Source: Firmicutes bacterium UBA5473 (GTDB taxonomy: Bacteria; Bacillota; DTU084). From it: a stretch of DNA of 25,706 nucleotides. The stretch covers positions 1-25,706 of the forward strand of contig DIQB01000057.1 in the NCBI GenBank assembly GCA_002427165.1, written 5' to 3'. The position numbers and the translations under genes are program-made. The number at the start of each line of letters is the position of its first letter. The stretch's first letter is position 1. Below the pieces are notes generated by a model. The model worked only from the letters and a program-made list of their open reading frames with translations. It was not told the DNA's origin and searched no databases. Below, piece after piece: positions 9,463 to 17,982 of this stretch.

Positions 9463-10554
9463 CTATTCTTTACCAAAAACTTCTACTTCTTCCAAGTTGA
9501 GCCAATGTGATGTCCAAGTTGTGACCCTTACAAAACGAGCCAACTCATCGGTTTTTATTTCTACATTCCAGGTACCTATCTTTTGGGGGAGTTGATCTTC
9601 TGACAGGTCAGCAACTGTTTGGTAGTCAATTCCATCTGAGCTTACTTCAAATAAACAGCGCACTATATTATAAAGTTCAGAGTGATTTAGGCCATGGAGG
9701 ACAATCCTCTCCAGTTTTCTTCTTTTCTTAAGATCCATGTTGACTGTGACATATTTTTCTTCATCAGCTTGCCGGAAAAAATCATAACAAACCACAGTTT
9801 TGTTACCGCTATTGAGGACACCATCTGTAAGAAGGGTATTATATTTGTCTGTGCTATGATCCGCCCAATAACTACCTGCTGCAACTTCATAGCTTACTCC
9901 CTGTACTCTGGCTAAATTGATGGACCCAGCTGCAGTGCTTACTTTAACTTCAGGTTTAATTACTGGTGTAGCTGGTGCTTTGTGTGCTGCAGCAACTGTC
10001 TCACCTGTGGCGATCCCAAATATCTCTACCTCTTCAAGGTTTGTATAATTGCGTGTGTTGACAACCAACCGCACAAAACGTGCTTTTCCCTCAACTGCTT
10101 GTTCTATGGAAAACTTTCCTGAAACTGGTTGCTTTAACTCCTCACCCTCAGCTGGCACCTGGCCTATCAGGTTAAAATCCAGGCCATCGTTACTGGCAAA
10201 AAAGGAAACTGATTTCACACTAAAGAGCTCAGTATGGTTTTTGGCCCAAAGAACGATTTTCTTTAGCTCATAACTCTTTTTTAAGTTGAAATCGATGACA
10301 ACATATTTTTCTTCATCAGGCTGACGGAAAAAATCATAGCAGACAACATATTTATTGCCAGAATCAGTAATGCCGTCAACAAGCTTAATATTGTAATCGT
10401 CAGTACTATGATCTGCCCAATGGGAACCTGCACTCACCTCATAGGTTACACCCTCAAGTTGCGCAAGATTTACCAGCTTCCCTTCACCCGATGCCGTCAA
10501 ACAGACAATTCCACTTAGTAACAGCATTAAACCCAAAGCGGGTAATTTTTTCAT
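9463..10554 (-). CDS. Exported protein with two tandem discoidin (F5/8C)-like domains
   Basis: A 363-residue protein with a signal peptide (cleavage near TASGEG) and two similar domains, about residues 27-182 and 212-363, joined by an Ala/Pro/Val-rich linker. Both carry YEVxAGSxWADHSTD, then VVCYDFFRQxDEEKYV, KNHTEL or LNHSEL, and end NLEEVEVFG or NLEEVEIFG. This fits F5/8C-type carbohydrate-binding modules; no catalytic domain is present. AAGGGAGGG stands six bases before the ATG. It sits between two glycoside hydrolases, so it probably binds the same glycan, in the periplasm or at the surface. The strong similarity of the halves points to recent internal duplication. Confidence 0.8.
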   Translation of the reverse strand: MKKLPALGLMLLLSGIVCLTASGEGKLVNLAQLEGVTYEVSAGSHWADHSTDDYNIKLVDGITDSGNKYVVCYDFFRQPDEEKYVVIDFNLKKSYELKKIVLWAKNHTELFSVKSVSFFASNDGLDFNLIGQVPAEGEELKQPVSGKFSIEQAVEGKARFVRLVVNTRNYTNLEEVEIFGIATGETVAAAHKAPATPVIKPEVKVSTAAGSINLARVQGVSYEVAAGSYWADHSTDKYNTLLTDGVLNSGNKTVVCYDFFRQADEEKYVTVNMDLKKRRKLERIVLHGLNHSELYNIVRCLFEVSSDGIDYQTVADLSEDQLPQKIGTWNVEIKTDELARFVRVTTWTSHWLNLEEVEVFGKE

Positions 10555-10568
10555 TTTATTCCCTCCCT

Positions 10569-12710
10569 TTATTTACTCAGTTCCGCAAGAATCTTATCTT
10601 GTAGGAGCGCTTTCATCTTGCTATATTCCTGATACTCAGGTTCATCCCAGCTGGTTGTTAAGACGGGTTGTAACAACTCATCCAATTTTGCTTTAGCTTC
10701 TGCTTCGCCATATTGCTGTGTCCATATTTGGCGAAGCAGTTCCACGTAACGTAGATCGTCAATACCCTCACGAATGGATTCCCAACCAACTGAGCCTTTT
10801 AGCTCATTACCTTCTACTCTTACCACATACCAATCCTGAGAAGTCCAGTTATAAGCAAATCCCATTAAAGCTTCCACACCAAATCTGTAAGCCATATAGC
10901 CATGGTAATAACGATCAAAGGGGAAACTACGAATTTGTTTGTAGATCCATTTGGTATTGTCTATTACCCACTGTGGTTCGACGTCTTCCCAATAAAGATC
11001 TTGTTTGGGCTTTCCTGAGAGGGCCTCTTCCAAAAAATTGTATCCTATACAGGAAAGATCTAAATTAGGACTTAACGTATAGGCACCTGCCGGGGTTATC
11101 GTGCTGAAAGATTTTGCTCCTGCCCGCTTCAAAAGAGCAAGATATTGCTGCTCTTGTTCCATTTTATCCGGATATGGATGAGGTTCATCTATTGGTGCAA
11201 AATAAAGATCCCAGCCTTTTGCTAAAGCATGTTTGTTAATATCACAAATTGTCTTAACAAAAAGGTTGTCAAAGGCCTCCTCACCCAATTTCGCACCACT
11301 GATATTTTCTATCTGCTTGATCAAAGGCGTGAGAATCCCAAACATCATGGGACCTAAATTCAAACCTTCCTTCTGGTAACCTTCGATTACAGCATCAAAA
11401 CTAGAATAGTCTATTGTCAGTTCTCCTCTTTCAAGAGCAAGCTGAGGAGTTGCTGTATAACAATCAACGGAAACAAAGCTATAACCGTGTTCCTTCAAAT
11501 CCTGAAGTTGTGCTGTAACCATAGGCGTGCCAGGGCGTTCTGTAAACCAGGCGCCGAAGCGAACTGGAGATTCGGGCAATGTAATGGGGAGAACCTCAAT
11601 CGAAATTGGCAGGGAAGCCAACTGTTGCCCACGTCTGCGTAAGCTAATTGATCCCTGATATAAGCCTGCCTTCACGCCATCAGAATTCACTGTGAGCCAA
11701 ATCTGCCTTGACTCTCCTCCTGGTAGATCGAATTCCGAAATCGAAACCAACATCTGGGGGGTAATTCCTTGCCTAGCAGCCCCTAAACCTGCTTGCATTT
11801 GGGATAACATCTTATAACGTTCAGGTGTGTTCTGCGCTGTCCACTTTTTATATTCCACCAACTGCAATCTAATCTGATCCTGTGGAAAAACACTACCCGC
11901 TCCCACCAAGCTCCCAACCTCTACAGTGATATCATCTAATGCTACTGGAGAAAAACAGGCAAAAGTTACAGGTTCGTACTCGTTTTGCGAAAGCCTCACA
12001 TTCAAAGGCCTTGCTACTTCCTTTGGCATAGGTACTGACCAGGGATAGATCGCATCCATAAAATCCCGGCTCCAAAGCACTACATTGCCTTGTTGCTGAG
12101 CAATCGATAATTGCTTGATTTCAAGTGGATAATCCTGCAAAAAATCAGGTAAACCCGAGCAGCTTAGTTGGATTTTATTCACTCCCTGTTTTAGCAGGTG
12201 TCCTATACGAAAAGTATAGACGTAATTTTGTTGAACAAAGTCTTCTTTATTGATAAGTTCGTTTGCTCTGTAAAGATAGGAAACCTTGTTATATGGATCG
12301 CCAGCTTGTGCTGGTACTTTGCCATTCCAAGCGATGTAATCGCTGTCATAGCGAACAAACCACTTACCATCTTTAAAAACCGGTTCTGGGTTATTATTAG
12401 GATAAGCTACATTTTTAATTTCCCCTTCCCTATTGATGGGACCTGCAGCCATATCAACCAGCTGGTCGTTTATCCTCAAAGACAGCAGATGACTTCCCCA
12501 GCTTTCGCCGCCATTGATTTTCAAGCGTACTGTAAGCCACAGATAAATTTCTCCATCTAATTGCTCAACTACAAAAGTACTCTCTTGACTTTGGCCTTCA
12601 TAAAGATAAGCATTCTCATCACTATAAAGTGTTTCTATTGTTCCCGCAGCCCAAGAGACTCCAACAAAAAAAGCTAGGATAAGTATTATGAAATTTACTA
12701 TTTTGCGCAT
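10569..12710 (-). CDS. Exported glycoside hydrolase-like protein, GH123/DUF4091 type (second)
   Basis: A 713-residue exported protein. Signal peptide about 1-22 (VNFIILILAFFVGVSWA); residues about 25-210 form a beta-sandwich that may bind sugar; about 220-380 a second beta domain (QIWLTVNSDGVKAGLYQG, typical of GH123-like proteins); then a TIM-barrel-like part with FAPIDEPHPYP, giving D508-E509 as the candidate catalytic Asp-Glu pair; the C-terminus has WESIREGIDDLRYVELLRQ, a DUF4091 signature. Start: ATG at 12710, eight bases after GGAGG; a TTG at 12731 overlapping the previous stop has no such motif. Distant from the 873-residue enzyme outside the catalytic half, so the two may cut different linkages. 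Confidence 0.75.
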   Translation of the reverse strand: MRKIVNFIILILAFFVGVSWAAGTIETLYSDENAYLYEGQSQESTFVVEQLDGEIYLWLTVRLKINGGESWGSHLLSLRINDQLVDMAAGPINREGEIKNVAYPNNNPEPVFKDGKWFVRYDSDYIAWNGKVPAQAGDPYNKVSYLYRANELINKEDFVQQNYVYTFRIGHLLKQGVNKIQLSCSGLPDFLQDYPLEIKQLSIAQQQGNVVLWSRDFMDAIYPWSVPMPKEVARPLNVRLSQNEYEPVTFACFSPVALDDITVEVGSLVGAGSVFPQDQIRLQLVEYKKWTAQNTPERYKMLSQMQAGLGAARQGITPQMLVSISEFDLPGGESRQIWLTVNSDGVKAGLYQGSISLRRRGQQLASLPISIEVLPITLPESPVRFGAWFTERPGTPMVTAQLQDLKEHGYSFVSVDCYTATPQLALERGELTIDYSSFDAVIEGYQKEGLNLGPMMFGILTPLIKQIENISGAKLGEEAFDNLFVKTICDINKHALAKGWDLYFAPIDEPHPYPDKMEQEQQYLALLKRAGAKSFSTITPAGAYTLSPNLDLSCIGYNFLEEALSGKPKQDLYWEDVEPQWVIDNTKWIYKQIRSFPFDRYYHGYMAYRFGVEALMGFAYNWTSQDWYVVRVEGNELKGSVGWESIREGIDDLRYVELLRQIWTQQYGEAEAKAKLDELLQPVLTTSWDEPEYQEYSKMKALLQDKILAELSK

Positions 12711-12727
12711 TCTTTTTCCTCCTGCTT

Positions 12728-14107
12728 TCAATAACTCAACTGCAAGCTGAGGTTAAAACTATCATCGAAATGTTGCTGACTGTTGAGTCTTTGCCAGATG
12801 GCTGTAAAAAAGCCTCCATTTATATTTCCTATTTGCAACCCCAAAGCAGAACCGCTGATGGATTCCTCATGAAATGATTTCCTCCAACCACTGAGGAGTA
12901 CAACATGGTGGGATAAGGGCACATCAAGCCCTATAGCCAGTTCCTCAGGTCCTTCACCAGCTACCAGGTAGCGCGAGGCGAGTTTAACACCAGTTGGCAA
13001 ATCTTTTTCGATTTTTACTAGCCCAAGCTCCTTGCCATTATTGCTTTGAAACTGCAAGTCCATAAGGGTACCTCTCCCCTTCCACTGGAAGAGGATTGAT
13101 CCATTTTGTCCGTCCAAAGGAGATGGGTCAGCATCTTGAAACAGGTATGGAGAATTATTAGCTGTAAAACTATAAAATAGCGCTTCTCGATCCTCCCAGC
13201 TGAGGCCTAAACTTATAGGCCCCCATGTTGATAGCCAATTTGCCCGCCACGCTTTACCCCTTTGGGGAGCAAATTCTTCATGTAAATTATCTCGGAAACG
13301 ATCAGGGTTGTAGCTGCTAGTGGCCATCTCCAATTCTAATGAACCTATATTACTAGTTAGTCTATAGTTTCCCGAAAGGATGACTCTCTCGGAGGTGGTA
13401 TTAGCTTCCTTTACATGTCTGAGCCAAATAAAACCAAACTCCCCAAATCTACTTAGGATTTTCGGCATACAAGCAAAGGTAAATTCCAGGCCGCCGATTT
13501 CCTTGCGAGCTGCAAGCATTTTCAAGTTGGTCCCTGGCTTTTCTTCTACTTCAAATAAGACTCCTTCAAGTTTAACCTCTTTGAAATGAGCAATCTCCTC
13601 TGCCATCTCCCGTCTTATCGGTAGACTAAAAATGGAAGGTATGCCTTGAAGATCCACAGCTTTCCCTTCTAACACCAAAGGAGAAAGACGGGTCCAGTAT
13701 GTTCCTGCTTGGGAATGTAGTTTCGATGTTTTTAAGTTAATAAATATTTGTTTTACCTCAGGGTTGGCTCTAGCCTGGGAGGCAAATGAAAAGGGAAACT
13801 CTAATTCTGTTCCAAAAGTAACATTCTCTAAAGGCCGAGCTACCAGGGAAAAGTTAAATTGCTGCTGGCTTTGACCAAGCCCTTTTTCCAAGCTATAATC
13901 CCAAAGACCTGTGCCACTATAGAAGATTTTTTGATTGATCTTCTTTTGGGCCTCTGTGAGCTTTCGCTCCCCTTTTGCTAAATTGCCTAAAGCTGCATCT
14001 AGACTTTCCTCAAGCTCCCATAGCTCAGCTGCATAGGTAAGATGAAGGGAAGATATGGACAGTAGCATTAGAAGCACTGAAAGGATATATGCACAAATTT
14101 TGTTCAT
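12728..14107 (-). CDS. Outer-membrane beta-barrel protein with N-terminal coiled coil
   Basis: A 459-residue exported protein. Signal peptide to about residue 26 (LTYAAE); residues about 27-62 are a charged helical stretch (ELEESLDAALGNLAKGERK) followed by strand-like sequence with many aromatic residues. It ends LSLQLSY, a terminal aromatic as in barrels. It has the same plan as the 528- and 682-residue barrels at the other end of the operon, although the strands are not obviously alike. GGGGAGGTGA precedes the ATG by five bases; 15 bases separate it from the PorV-like gene. A porin or glycan channel role is inferred from context. Confidence 0.75.
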   Translation of the reverse strand: MNKICAYILSVLLMLLSISSLHLTYAAELWELEESLDAALGNLAKGERKLTEAQKKINQKIFYSGTGLWDYSLEKGLGQSQQQFNFSLVARPLENVTFGTELEFPFSFASQARANPEVKQIFINLKTSKLHSQAGTYWTRLSPLVLEGKAVDLQGIPSIFSLPIRREMAEEIAHFKEVKLEGVLFEVEEKPGTNLKMLAARKEIGGLEFTFACMPKILSRFGEFGFIWLRHVKEANTTSERVILSGNYRLTSNIGSLELEMATSSYNPDRFRDNLHEEFAPQRGKAWRANWLSTWGPISLGLSWEDREALFYSFTANNSPYLFQDADPSPLDGQNGSILFQWKGRGTLMDLQFQSNNGKELGLVKIEKDLPTGVKLASRYLVAGEGPEELAIGLDVPLSHHVVLLSGWRKSFHEESISGSALGLQIGNINGGFFTAIWQRLNSQQHFDDSFNLSLQLSY

Positions 14108-14122
14108 TCCGTCACCTCCCCT

Positions 14123-14953
14123 TTAGAAGCTAAGCTGATAGGTGAAAATATTTGATTTACCCATACTGTTGTTACTAAAAGCGTAATCAATATTTATATT
14201 TTGAAAGGTAAAACCAACGCCAGCTGTAAGATCTGTTCCTCTAAGCCCACATCTTATTGCAATTCCATCCAGTAGTTGATATTCAAACCCTAGTTTGAGG
14301 GTTCTTGCCTGACCTTGAAAGTCTATTCCTAAAGCTAAAACCTGACTACTACCAATCCAGGCATATCCCAGAGAATATTCCCTTGCAACTCCAGGGGCAG
14401 GAAGGCTTATTAGGTCCCGGGTAGCTATTCCAAAACGACTGGCGTTATGGTTAAAAATAAGACCAAGATCTAACCCAAGACTCCATTTTCGGTCTGTTTC
14501 CTCTGCTGACTTAAGGTAACTATGATATCCTTTCGCACTTAATCCAAGCTGCAAAGAATTTATCTTTTTGCCAGTGCCAAAGGCAAAAGTATCTTCCTGA
14601 TAACTATATCCCCAGGTATTTGTGGGCTCCAGCCTATTCCAACTTACAGCCCACCCCCTCCCTTTTTGTCCTGCGCCAAAGCTCAAGACACTATGAGTGA
14701 TTCCAAGTCCACCGAGATCATATTGTTGGGTTATTAGCTGTCTTGATTTTATTTCTGCCAGGCCTGCTGGGTTCCAATAAAGAGATAGGATATCATTAGA
14801 AATTGCAGTATAGGCGCTGCCCAATGCTATAGGGCTTGCGCCATAGCCTTGGTGAGGAAAGCAGCCATCGAAGCTGCTATCCCCACTTGCAAAAACAAAG
14901 CTTACACTGAGGGTGAGAAAGAATACTATCCTAAGCAGTATCTTTTGGATCAT
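14123..14953 (-). CDS. PorV/UPF0164-like outer-membrane protein (first copy)
   Basis: A 276-residue exported protein. Signal peptide about 1-22 (FFLTLSVSFVFASG), then ASPIALGSAYTAISNDILSL and YWNPAGLAE, the conserved opening of the PorV/UPF0164 barrel family. The rest is strand-like and it ends FTYQLSF. The ATG at 14953 is chosen because TAAGGGGG lies eight bases before it; a longer frame reaching 15025 would overlap the preceding gene and bury the signal peptide. It follows the 998-residue FlgD-tailed surface protein by 13 bases, which repeats the pairing seen at 1923-6761. Possible carrier or assembly factor for that surface protein. Confidence 0.75.
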   Translation of the reverse strand: MIQKILLRIVFFLTLSVSFVFASGDSSFDGCFPHQGYGASPIALGSAYTAISNDILSLYWNPAGLAEIKSRQLITQQYDLGGLGITHSVLSFGAGQKGRGWAVSWNRLEPTNTWGYSYQEDTFAFGTGKKINSLQLGLSAKGYHSYLKSAEETDRKWSLGLDLGLIFNHNASRFGIATRDLISLPAPGVAREYSLGYAWIGSSQVLALGIDFQGQARTLKLGFEYQLLDGIAIRCGLRGTDLTAGVGFTFQNINIDYAFSNNSMGKSNIFTYQLSF

Positions 14954-14966
14954 AGGGCAATCCCCC

Positions 14967-17963
14967 TTACTTATTGATGAGCAGGAGTGCCTTGGCCTCA
15001 GCTTGTCTTGGCTCCACCTGAGCATTAGTTGCTGCTATCTTCACGAGATACACTCCATTGTTAACCATTCGGCCTGCTGTATCTAGACCATCCCACTGGT
15101 AATGAACTGCCCCGGAAGGCAATGTTCCAAGTTCAATTCTCTTCACCGGCCTGCCACCTGAATTAAAAATAGAAATAGTAACAGTTGCAGGCTGATCCAG
15201 TATATAACCAAATATTATTTGCTCCCGGTTTGGATTAGCTGGGTTCGGATAGATTGTCAATTTTCTTACATCTAGGCTATCTTCCTGGATTGTCATAACC
15301 TGAAAGCTCTGTATAGATGTAACCTCTGTTTCAACATTATTGCTGAAAACTGCCCTCACCCGCCAGTACCAAGTTCCTTGAGGAAGGTTTTTCAATAAAT
15401 ATTGCGGTTCAGCAATACCCGAAATAGTTGTAGCATTTTCCATAGTTTTGTTGCGACTATATTCTAGTATATAAGTAGCATTTTCGGCTACTGCAGTCCA
15501 TTTTACTTCCACATCGCCCACAACAGGCAGATCTCCCTTTGGTCCTATTGGGGAAACCTGAGGAACTGAAATTGCCTTAGCTGAGGCATAGACAAGATCA
15601 TGTTTATTTTCATTTCCTGCCTCATCGCAGGTTGTTATAGCGTAGTAATAAACAGTTCCACCGATAATGTCTTTATCTTCGTATTGAAGAGTTGTAACTC
15701 CACTAGCTAATAAGTTCCCTGAAATGTCGAAGTTATCCACATCAGAACGATAAATATTGTAATATGAAGGTAGATCCTGATCCTCTTCGTGGGGCTCTGG
15801 TGTTTCCCAGCTAAGTTTGATTAAACCAGGACCATCCGCTGTAGCTGACAAACTAATCAAAGGATTAGGAGCAGTAATGTCAGCGACCATATTTATGTCC
15901 CACTGTTTATTTTGGCCCGGAATTAAAGTTATTTCTAATTTTTCTCTCCGGTACCCCTTAAAATAAGCTATTATTGTAAGGGGTACTTCTGCTGGTATCT
16001 GAGCGAACTCGAATTTACCTTCATCTGCATATTTAGTTATTCCATAGCCATCTATCGTGATTTCACACCCATCGAGTATAACCTGTTCACCCTCTTTAGT
16101 TGTTCCTACAACGCTACCCTTGAGCGAAGCGACAGGTCCCACTGTAGCTTCATCTGAAGCTTCTCCTGGAAATCGATCCTCGCCAACTGCTATACAGGCC
16201 ACTACCTTGTAATAATAGCGATTAAAGTCTATGCTATCTTTGAAATAAGGTGTTCGTAGTTCATCTGCAACCAAGTTTTCCTGTATAATCTCTACATCAG
16301 GAGTCGTTGATCTATAGACTCTATAGATAACCCCTGAACCTTGTGCCTGCCAGCTAAGTTCAACCTGGGTGGCATCAATACGTTTAGTAGTAAGGCTTGT
16401 AACCTTTCCCGCTTGCTGTAAACCGATTACTTCGACTTCTTCTATGTTCAGGCGGCTTGCCGTGCTCGGTAGTGCCCAAGCCAACACCCGAACAAATCTT
16501 GCTCCTCTCCAGCCAACATCCCAACTTGCATTCCATAAACTGGGTTGATTAATATCGGTAACTTCACCCAAAAGATCGAAATTAATGTTGTCCTGACTGA
16601 TATAAAAACTGACCTTTTCTATATGATAAGAAGAACCATGATTTTTTCCGTAAAGTGAAATTTCTTTAATAGGGAAATTCCCTTTTAGATCAAAATCAAC
16701 AGCAATATAAGAATCGCTGGGAGATATATGCCAAAAGTCGTAACAAACTGTAACGTTAGTACCATTATCAAGGACTCCGTCTATCAGTTTTTTACCATCA
16801 TCCTCTGATACAATATTAAAGTGTTTTCCAGTACTAACATTATAGGTAACCCCTGGTTCCTGGGCCAAATTCAATGTTCCTGCGGTTTCATCTTTGGTCA
16901 AGATTAACACTAGATTTTCTTCTTGACCAGCCTGGGCAAAAACTGTACTATATGCACGATAATAGCCTCTTTTTTCTATCACAAGTGTAAGTGGTGCTTC
17001 CCGGGGGGGAATTGCAAAAGCAAACTGCCCATTAGCATCGGTTGTTGTAGATTTGTCTAGCTCATCTAAGAATACCTTTGCATCCGCTAAAGGGGCGCCT
17101 GCATCAGTGGTAACGGTACCTCTAATAGTTGCTACTGCAGTTATTTCCTGAGTTTCAGATGGAGGGCCTTCATTTTTCGTTTCCTCATCAGGTCCCATAA
17201 TGTAGGGGACAACTACATAATAATAAGCCTGTCCATCTACAGTATTGTCAATATAAGGGGCGCTATTAAGATCATCGGCAATTAAATTGCCAGAAACTAA
17301 TTCGACCTGAGATTCGTTTGATCTGTAAATCCGATATAAAAACCCCTCACCAAGGCTATCCCAGGTTAACTCAACACTTGAAGAAGACAATCTCTCAGCG
17401 ACCAAATTCTCTGGTGCGGGAAAATCATAAACTTCCAATTCAGTTAGGTTAAGCCAACCTGCACCTGGGGTCCATGCTGTGATTCTAACATACTGAAAAG
17501 AAGTTCGTCCTCCAACAGGACATTCTATCGACCATAGTGTACTCCCTATTCCACCTTGCACTGGCAGTGTTGCTAGTTCCTGGTAGTTTAAATCGTCTGA
17601 ACTAATTTCAAATTTAACACGATCGACTTTATATGAATTAATATTCAAGTTTTTACCGGAGAGCTTGATCTTTGATAGGTTATAAGATGTTCCTAGATTC
17701 ATATCAACTTTAATATAGGATTGCTCGGGTGTCTTACCCCAAAAATCGAAACATACTATTGTATTGCCCCCATGTTCTACATTTCCATCGATCAAAAACG
17801 TCCCTGTATCAGTACTATGATCAACACCAGAGCCTGCTGTGAACGTATAACTAACTCCAGGTTTTCTAGCAACATTTTCCACAGCTGCAAAGACTATGCT
17901 ACTTGTGAAAGTCAATATCAAAATCAATGATCCAAACAAAATTCTGGATTTCGAATGCTCCAT
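14967..17963 (-). CDS. Large multidomain surface protein: two discoidin-like, three FN3, two regulatory-like domains, FlgD-like tail
   Basis: A 998-residue exported protein. Approximate order: signal peptide 1-26; discoidin-like 27-180; FN3 185-275; CarboxypepD_reg-like 285-355; second discoidin-like 365-515; FN3 518-605; CarboxypepD_reg-like 612-690; FN3 700-790; Ig-like 795-880; FlgD-type tail 895-998 beginning LTIYPNPANPN and containing YQWDGLDTAGRMVNNGVY. The internal order discoidin-FN3-regulatory is repeated twice. Start: ATG 17963, six bases after GGAGGTG; an upstream in-frame codon would overlap the binding-protein gene. The YPNPANPN motif and FlgD-like fold are typical of surface-attached proteins in diderm bacteria. 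It likely binds glycans at the cell surface, next to a PorV-like partner. Confidence 0.85.
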   Translation of the reverse strand: MEHSKSRILFGSLILILTFTSSIVFAAVENVARKPGVSYTFTAGSGVDHSTDTGTFLIDGNVEHGGNTIVCFDFWGKTPEQSYIKVDMNLGTSYNLSKIKLSGKNLNINSYKVDRVKFEISSDDLNYQELATLPVQGGIGSTLWSIECPVGGRTSFQYVRITAWTPGAGWLNLTELEVYDFPAPENLVAERLSSSSVELTWDSLGEGFLYRIYRSNESQVELVSGNLIADDLNSAPYIDNTVDGQAYYYVVVPYIMGPDEETKNEGPPSETQEITAVATIRGTVTTDAGAPLADAKVFLDELDKSTTTDANGQFAFAIPPREAPLTLVIEKRGYYRAYSTVFAQAGQEENLVLILTKDETAGTLNLAQEPGVTYNVSTGKHFNIVSEDDGKKLIDGVLDNGTNVTVCYDFWHISPSDSYIAVDFDLKGNFPIKEISLYGKNHGSSYHIEKVSFYISQDNINFDLLGEVTDINQPSLWNASWDVGWRGARFVRVLAWALPSTASRLNIEEVEVIGLQQAGKVTSLTTKRIDATQVELSWQAQGSGVIYRVYRSTTPDVEIIQENLVADELRTPYFKDSIDFNRYYYKVVACIAVGEDRFPGEASDEATVGPVASLKGSVVGTTKEGEQVILDGCEITIDGYGITKYADEGKFEFAQIPAEVPLTIIAYFKGYRREKLEITLIPGQNKQWDINMVADITAPNPLISLSATADGPGLIKLSWETPEPHEEDQDLPSYYNIYRSDVDNFDISGNLLASGVTTLQYEDKDIIGGTVYYYAITTCDEAGNENKHDLVYASAKAISVPQVSPIGPKGDLPVVGDVEVKWTAVAENATYILEYSRNKTMENATTISGIAEPQYLLKNLPQGTWYWRVRAVFSNNVETEVTSIQSFQVMTIQEDSLDVRKLTIYPNPANPNREQIIFGYILDQPATVTISIFNSGGRPVKRIELGTLPSGAVHYQWDGLDTAGRMVNNGVYLVKIAATNAQVEPRQAEAKALLLINK

Positions 17964-17982
17964 CACTATCACCTCCGTAGAC

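Noticed and set aside
4851..17963. Canonical type IX secretion cargo with Bacteroidetes C-terminal domain
   Set aside because: The tails are FlgD-like with YPNPANPN or WDGMDLYGK motifs, related in style but not a clear match to the TIGR04183-type domain, and no other secretion component is in the window.
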